Shown in pieces: positions 50,251 through 53,937 of a DNA stretch of 53,937 bases. This DNA is from Caldifarciminota bacterium (GTDB lineage Bacteria; Hydrothermota; UBA3073): contig JAUWGP010000017.1 in the NCBI GenBank assembly GCA_030606335.1, positions 1 through 53,937 on the forward strand, in the 5' to 3' direction. The position numbers and the translations under genes are program-made. A model generated the notes under the pieces. It was not told the origin of the DNA. It searched no databases and was given only the letters and a program-made list of their open reading frames with translations. The stretch's first letter is position 1. Each line of letters starts with the position of its first letter.

Positions 50251-51114
50251 TTAGTCAGCCATTGGCAACCGAAAGTTCTCCCAGATTATGTCACTCTGGT
50301 TCACCCAACCAGATAGGCTGTCCGATCTCACTAATACCGCTCCTGGTTCTTCTGCCCAATAGAATTTCTCAAACGTTACCTTCCACCCCTTACCAAGCAT
50401 TCCGATCAATGCGATGGACTGTTTTTGGATAGCGGACTGAGGGTCGAAATATACATCAACAGGCTTGTGACAACGTATCTCAAAGCTTCTAAAGTAATCG
50501 CCATGAAAGTCGTAACTGGGTTCTACGAAGATAGAAGGAACTTTATAGGTGTCTTTAGTAACTGTGTTGAATATATAGGATTGTCGATAATACATACACC
50601 ACGATACATTTGCTCTGGATGCCAATATTATCTCCAATTTATTGGGCGCAATAACCTTAGTATCGACATGCAAGCCCATATGAACAAAGAGTTTTCGGAA
50701 TTTTCCATCTTGGTCAAATCCAAGTATGACCAGTTCTGGGTCATCGCTCGGACCCCAGAGCCTGCATAGCACTTCAGGACCCGTATTGCCTTTACAACCT
50801 TTGTCAATGTCTCTAATTTCGATCTGCTGTGGTCGGAGAGCCATATCTACATCCTCTACCCTCACGGAAGCTCTCGCCCTTTGACGAATTGTGTTAGCAT
50901 CTGAAAGCAATGAATCGACTGCATCGAGCAAGAAAAAAGTTCCGGTGCTTGCTATCACTTCTGGCTGGACTTCATAATGGTATCCAGAACCAACATAGAA
51001 GAGAACATTCTTACCAAATCGATACCGTCCAATAATCGTATCGACCCCTTTAGCTGATATCACATTGGCAACTATGAATAGCACTATCAAGACCCGAGTA
51101 ATTAATCTTATCAT
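50251..51114 (-). CDS. Secreted hypothetical protein
   Basis: 287 aa from ATG 51114; upstream in-frame codons translate the neighbouring recombination site. Signal peptide LITRVLIVLFIVANVISA. The body has VDTIIGRYRFGKNVLFYVGS, a SLLSDANTIRQRARASVRVE region, and five cysteines including DKGCKGNTGPEVLC. The C-terminal AVLVRSDSLSGWVNQSDIIW resembles an SH3-like (SH3_3) strand pattern. No family recognised. More balanced base composition than the cassettes on its left. Confidence 0.65.
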   Translation of the reverse strand: MIRLITRVLIVLFIVANVISAKGVDTIIGRYRFGKNVLFYVGSGYHYEVQPEVIASTGTFFLLDAVDSLLSDANTIRQRARASVRVEDVDMALRPQQIEIRDIDKGCKGNTGPEVLCRLWGPSDDPELVILGFDQDGKFRKLFVHMGLHVDTKVIAPNKLEIILASRANVSWCMYYRQSYIFNTVTKDTYKVPSIFVEPSYDFHGDYFRSFEIRCHKPVDVYFDPQSAIQKQSIALIGMLGKGWKVTFEKFYWAEEPGAVLVRSDSLSGWVNQSDIIWENFRLPMAD

Positions 51115-51147
51115 AATTTCTACTGTTCTCCTAGAACCCAGAATTTC

Positions 51148-51222
51148 GGCTAACGTTTTTTGTATTTGCGAAGTGCCGAATGCATTTGGATGAGCAAAGC
51201 GAACCGCAAACACGCTTTTAGC
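51148..51222 (-). other. attC site 3' of the 51.25-kb small gene
   Basis: Minus strand R''-like GCTAAAA (51222-51216), L'' CGTGTTTG, core TTTGCTCATCCAAATGC, CACTTC, L' CAAATACA, R' GTTAGCC (51154-51148). R'' is degenerate. 75 bp. Confidence 0.7.
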
Positions 51223-51246
51223 TTAAGTACGACAATTTTTTTAAAT

Positions 51247-51558
51247 TTAAGAAATCGGAAACGATAATCCAACCGATAACCCTGCAGGCAAACCTGCCGA
51301 AATACTAAACCCATTTGCCCCCATTTTCTTAGCTAAGGAATTTACAGCAGATTTCAACTTCTTAATCCATTTTTCAAGACTACAAATAATAGATGGTAAC
51401 TTTGCCGCCGCTGCATTGATAAATGAAGTTAACAGTAACATTGCTACAAATGCAAAGTCAGGTTTATCCTCTTCGGTTAATTTTTCAATTCGTCCAAGTT
51501 CCTTCTCAATGAGTTGGTCAATATTTTTATTGATTACTTGAGCCATATCAATGGTCAT
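51247..51558 (-). CDS. Small hypothetical protein
   Basis: 103 aa as read from ATG 51558 (AAAGGAGAA immediately before, an unusually short spacing); a second ATG four codons in is also possible. An acidic N-terminal helix (NKNIDQLIEKELGRIEKLTE), a hydrophobic helix FAFVAMLLLTSFINAAAAKL, a basic amphipathic helix, then a Gly/Ser-rich tail (ISAGLPAGLSVGLSFPIS). It could be a membrane-active or secreted small protein. No family recognised. Confidence 0.55.
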   Translation of the reverse strand: MTIDMAQVINKNIDQLIEKELGRIEKLTEEDKPDFAFVAMLLLTSFINAAAAKLPSIICSLEKWIKKLKSAVNSLAKKMGANGFSISAGLPAGLSVGLSFPIS

Positions 51559-51661
51559 TTCTCCTTTAAATTCTCATTTTTCTAATGCTGAGTAAACCCT
51601 ATCCATAATACTACTCCTTTTATTTTAATTCAGTCTATTTAAATAAATAAGTAAGTATTTC

Positions 51662-51761
51662 ATATAATGTTTGGGATATACGAAGTTTTTCTGGAACGAA
51701 ATGGAAGAAAAATTTGGGTAAAGCCCAAGCCGAAGGTTGAACCGTATATCCTGTGTTATAC
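51662..51761 (-). other. attC site 3' of the 51.9-kb membrane-protein gene
   Basis: Minus strand R'' GTATAAC (51761-51755), L'' GGATATACG, long tip with CTTTACCCAAATTT, L' CGTATATCC, R' ATTATAT (51668-51662). L arms are perfectly complementary over nine bases. 100 bp, the longest good site. R' lacks the invariant G. Confidence 0.8.
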
Positions 51762-51880
51762 GCCCCGATGATTGAAAGGATGAGAGCGCAACGTGTCTTG
51801 AGTTCAAAAAATATTTTTCGTTCATCACTTTGATAGGCTTTTTATATAGTAAATTTAACATTTTAAATCTTATTTTTTGT

Positions 51881-52705
51881 CTATTTTTTCAATCTCCTCA
51901 GCATAAACCAAAGAAATCCGCAACAAATAATGGTAAATATACCAAAACCTATAATCAGACCTGTGTCGCTTGGAACGTTTTTATATTTTGCAACAACCAT
52001 CAAAGAAATGATATTGACATTAGTGATAATAGCAAAAACAAACATCATTGGCGCCAAAAGATAACCGAGATTTTTCCTCTTGATGAGCATGAAACCGGCA
52101 ATGAAGATTAGTGGCAGATAAAACGTATAATCCAGAACATGCACTGGATTGGTAATTAAACCAATTTTAGTAATGCTTTCTGGAACATTATTTTTCAAAA
52201 CTGCCGGTAAATCTTCTGATAACCACAAGAAGACAAACATAATGGCTATAAATATCAAGAAAATACCAATTGTCTTTGTTGGAACCTTTTCGGTAAACCA
52301 TGACTTAAAATCTACTTTTAGGTAATTGACGAAAAAATAAATAACAGAAAAATTTGATAGACCTAATATTATGCAATAGATTAGAAATAGATAATTAAAA
52401 TGCAGCGCAAAGCAATATAAAACATAAGAATAGACATTAGTAACCATGGCGCCAACCCAAATAATTTTTGCCGTCCTGCTTCCCTTAGCAGCATATAGAG
52501 CAGAGACCAAAAGTATTGGTGCGACAAAAAATAAATTTGAAACATCTTGCCCGACACATTGAGCCAACCAATCTGCAGTTTCCCTGAAATATAAATTTTG
52601 CCGCCAGATGCCAATGGCGCTACAAATAGCCATAAGGACGACAATTGGGATAGTGAAGTATAGAAAATTTCTATCTTTTTCTAATTGTAAATTATTTTTT
52701 TTCAT
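51881..52705 (-). CDS. Multi-pass membrane protein of unknown function
   Basis: 274 aa with about eight hydrophobic helices (FTIPIVVLMAICSAIGIW, LFFVAPILLVSALYAA, AKIIWVGAMVTNVYSYVLYC, FLIYCIILGLSNFSVIYFFV, TIGIFLIFIAIMFVFLWL, FYLPLIFIAGFMLI, LLAPMMFVFAIITNVNIISL, IIGFGIFTIICCGFLWFML). The WLAQCVGQDVSNLFFV loop after helix 1 is distinctive. No transporter motif is recognised. Single-gene cassette. Confidence 0.7.
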   Translation of the reverse strand: MKKNNLQLEKDRNFLYFTIPIVVLMAICSAIGIWRQNLYFRETADWLAQCVGQDVSNLFFVAPILLVSALYAAKGSRTAKIIWVGAMVTNVYSYVLYCFALHFNYLFLIYCIILGLSNFSVIYFFVNYLKVDFKSWFTEKVPTKTIGIFLIFIAIMFVFLWLSEDLPAVLKNNVPESITKIGLITNPVHVLDYTFYLPLIFIAGFMLIKRKNLGYLLAPMMFVFAIITNVNIISLMVVAKYKNVPSDTGLIIGFGIFTIICCGFLWFMLRRLKK

Positions 52706-52817
52706 AGTTTATTATCTCTATTAATAACTTAGCTATATGTAATTATAAGATAAATATTTCTTCTTATTTAAAAGCTTATCATTTCTTCTTCTCTCAGAAA
52801 AATATTTTTAGAATTGC

Positions 52818-52896
52818 GTATAACGTTTCCAGAGTTTATGAAGCCCCGCCTTTGGCGGGGTTTGGGCGAAGCGTACCCAGATATACCATGTTATAC
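52818..52896 (-). other. attC site 3' of the GNAT cassette gene
   Basis: Minus strand R'' GTATAAC (52896-52890) and R' GTTATAC (52824-52818), perfectly complementary outer boxes. Core TACGCTTCGCCCAAA, tip CCCCGCC-AAA-GGCGGGG, then CTTCATAAACTCTGG. The L arms pair weakly. 79 bp. Confidence 0.85.
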
Positions 52897-52963
52897 AAAG
52901 GACTGTACCTTTTAACCGAAATCAAGGATGGTGTAGATTTATTGTATACTCCATTTTGTAATT

Positions 52964-53482
52964 TCAATTTTCTTTTGTCTTTGTAATTTTCCACAAAAAG
53001 CATTTTTCAGTTTCTCTATATTTTGCCATTCCAGCTTTTTCTAATACTCTGTAAGATGGAGTGTTTGTTTTTTCTGTTTCAGCAATTACAGATGAAACCT
53101 GTGGTTGCTCGAAAGCCCATTTAATTATTTCTTTTAAAGCTTCTGTTATATAACCTTTTCCTTGATATTCAGGTTGTATTCCAAAGCCAACCTCCACTTC
53201 ACCATTTTCATTAGGACACCTTTTGAAACCGATACCACCTATACTACGGTTTTCTTCTTTTAATACTATTTGCCAATTGGTATACCACAGATAATTATCT
53301 TTATCATCCATAGCATATTTAAGCGAGGTTTCCATAGCCTTTTTGACGTGTTTCTCAAGTACCTCGCCATTAATTTTTAATCCCAGATTTTTCTCCATCT
53401 TTTGTCGATCTTCAATAAATAATCTTAAATTCTCCAAATTTAAACGCATTAGTCTCAATCTTTCAGTTTGTAATTCAAACAT
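52964..53482 (-). CDS. GNAT family N-acetyltransferase (RimJ/RimL type)
   Basis: 172 aa. TERLRLMRLNLENLRLFIED start, central GEVEVGFGIQPEYQGKGYIT (acetyl-CoA loop Q-x-x-G-K-G-Y), then VIAETEKTNTPSYRVLEKAG, the N-x-x-S-x-x-x-L-E-K-G block of RimJ-like enzymes. Substrate (protein N-termini, antibiotics or other) unknown. Single-gene cassette. Site GGGGGAGTAAGTA. Confidence 0.9.
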   Translation of the reverse strand: MFELQTERLRLMRLNLENLRLFIEDRQKMEKNLGLKINGEVLEKHVKKAMETSLKYAMDDKDNYLWYTNWQIVLKEENRSIGGIGFKRCPNENGEVEVGFGIQPEYQGKGYITEALKEIIKWAFEQPQVSSVIAETEKTNTPSYRVLEKAGMAKYRETEKCFLWKITKTKEN

Positions 53483-53554
53483 TACTTACTCCCCCGTAAA
53501 AAATCTTTAGCTTGCTAGCCACGGATGACTTGCTTTTTTATGGCATAGTTTTTC

Positions 53555-53629
53555 GTATAACGTCCCCGGGCTTTGTGAAGTGCGAAGCATTTGGGCGAAC
53601 TTTAGTTCGCCGCAAAGCCCGTGTTAGCC
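53555..53629 (-). other. attC site overlapping the stop of the small partner gene
   Basis: Minus strand R'' GGCTAAC (53629-53623), A, L'' CGGGCTTTG, core AGTTCGCCCAAATGCTTCGC and ACTTCA, L' CAAAGCCCG, GGGAC, R' GTTATAC (53561-53555). L arms are perfectly complementary over nine bases. The TAA stop of the gene is the TAA of R''. 75 bp. Confidence 0.9.
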
Positions 53630-53782
53630 GAAGTGCACCCTTTCCTTTCGTTTCATTAAATGACCAAACTTTTTGCGCAAGAAATTAAGTTGTTCTTTTT
53701 CTGAAAGATGAGATAATGTCTCTTCCGCTTCTTTCTGAAGCCGACGTTTCATCTCTACAGCGTCAAATTTCTTAGCTTTCAT
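53624..53782 (-). CDS. Small partner protein of a PIN-domain toxin
   Basis: 52 aa from ATG 53782, after AAGGAGGTGCTTT. Highly charged and helical (KKFDAVEMKRRLQKEAEE), matching the short proteins often found immediately 3' of one type of PIN-domain gene. The start overlaps the end of the PIN gene by eleven bases. By position it is the likely antitoxin or accessory partner; the reverse gene order (toxin first) is unusual for VapBC. The stop codon is inside the attC. Confidence 0.7.
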   Translation of the reverse strand: MKAKKFDAVEMKRRLQKEAEETLSHLSEKEQLNFLRKKFGHLMKRKERVHFG

Positions 53783-53937
53783 AAAGCACCTCCTTCGGGC
53801 TCCTAATATCAAGTATTGGGTAGCCCAATTTTAGATTTGCCGAATTCAATAGATGAATACGATTAATATTTACAATATGCTTAAAATTCCAGCTAACCAA
53901 CACATCAACCCGTTCTACTGTTGCAATCGCTATATGA
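53772..53937 (-). CDS. PIN-domain protein (VapC-like), C-terminal part only
   Basis: Partial: 54 residues before the stop at 53772, continuing beyond the right edge. HIAIATVERVDVLVSWNFKH, then IVNINRIHLLNSANLKLGYP and ILDIRSPKEVLYE match the C-terminal half of a PIN-domain family with the conserved D-x-L-V-S-W-N-F-K-H block. PIN proteins of this type are RNase toxins of toxin-antitoxin pairs. It would be the cassette closest to the integrase within this window. Confidence 0.85.
   Translation of the reverse strand, partial: HIAIATVERVDVLVSWNFKHIVNINRIHLLNSANLKLGYPILDIRSPKEVLYES

Larger units (their letters stand above)
42990..53937 (-). mobile_element. Integron gene-cassette array (distal part), integrase not in window
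   Basis: All genes in this stretch read leftwards. Between most successive units lies a 74-100 bp imperfect palindrome bounded (on the minus strand) by RYYYAAC-like R'' next to the preceding gene's stop and GTTRRRY-like R', with complementary inner arms in the best cases. These are attC features. Cassette direction means attI and intI should lie to the right, beyond 53937. Best sites: 53555, 52818, 51662, 51148, 50161, 49563 and 47673; weaker sites lie to the left. The contents are unrelated single genes or pairs, as expected of cassettes. The integrase itself is not seen, so the claim rests on the sites. Confidence 0.8.

Noticed and set aside
51625..51861. A 78-codon leftward open frame
   Set aside because: It reads straight through the attC at 51662-51761 and has no good ribosome site; similar read-through frames arise over other sites.
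42990..53937. Genomic island or prophage as an explanation of the right-hand region
   Set aside because: No phage structural, transposase or conjugation genes are seen; single-direction unrelated genes with attC-like sites fit an integron array better.
1..53937. tRNA or rRNA genes
   Set aside because: I looked for T-loop words (GGTTCGAAT-like) and rRNA landmarks on both strands by eye and found none; a covariance search could still find a divergent tRNA.

Overview
The window looks like chromosomal DNA from an uncultured, AT-rich, anaerobic bacterium of the FCB/candidate-phylum kind, perhaps candidate division WOR-3 or a relative; this is a judgement from gene content, not a placement. The signs are three large secreted proteins with C-terminal Por/T9SS-type sorting tails, an ADP-forming acetate-CoA ligase operon, a geranylgeranyl-reductase-family flavoprotein, a DUF6754 membrane protein, five DUF3795 proteins, and many small dispersed palindromes of a type common in such genomes. 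No rRNA or tRNA gene was found.

Layout. 0.1-2.5 kb: a secreted DUF3160 protein. 2.9-6.2 kb: three glycosyltransferases (GT4, GT9, GT2), probably one surface-glycan unit. 6.2-7.7 kb: a TldD-type protease. 8.0-12.5 kb: two secreted proteins (beta-propeller, beta-helix) with sorting tails. 12.5-13.1 kb: gene remnants, including a decayed ATP-dependent DNA ligase. 13.1-17.7 kb: housekeeping genes truA, tatD-like, nnr and plsX, read leftwards. 17.9-21.6 kb: geranylgeranyl reductase family, DUF6754 and hemW, read rightwards. 21.6-33.7 kb: mostly single accessory genes read leftwards (DUF3795, aminopeptidase, hydrolase, methyltransferase, a PDZ/C39-like cluster, DinB, alcohol dehydrogenase, GNAT, asnA). 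33.8-38.9 kb: an operon for acyl-CoA/acetate energy metabolism with a consensus promoter. 39-42.5 kb: single accessory genes.

The most interesting region is about 43-53.9 kb. Every gene there reads leftwards, most genes or gene pairs form a unit about 0.5-1.8 kb long, and most units end in a 74-100 bp imperfect palindrome bounded by RYYYAAC and GTTRRRY boxes, often with complementary inner arms. This is the structure of integron attC sites, so I read the region as the distal part of a sedentary (chromosomal) integron cassette array. Its integrase gene is expected beyond the right edge of the window. The cassettes carry a PIN-domain toxin-like gene with a small partner, a GNAT, membrane proteins, a PNPOx-family protein, an ApbA/PanE-like reductase with a putative outer-membrane protein, methyltransferases, two DUF3795 proteins and a VOC protein. 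The attC sites become more degenerate towards the left (distal) end.

Regulatory signals are unusually readable. Near-consensus -35/-10 promoters with 17-bp spacers lie before plsX (apparently leaderless), the geranylgeranyl reductase, the 28.6-kb gene, the CoA-metabolism operon and the propeller gene. A palindromic leader fused to a strong Shine-Dalgarno is shared by unrelated genes at 2.5, 24.25 and 29.8 kb.
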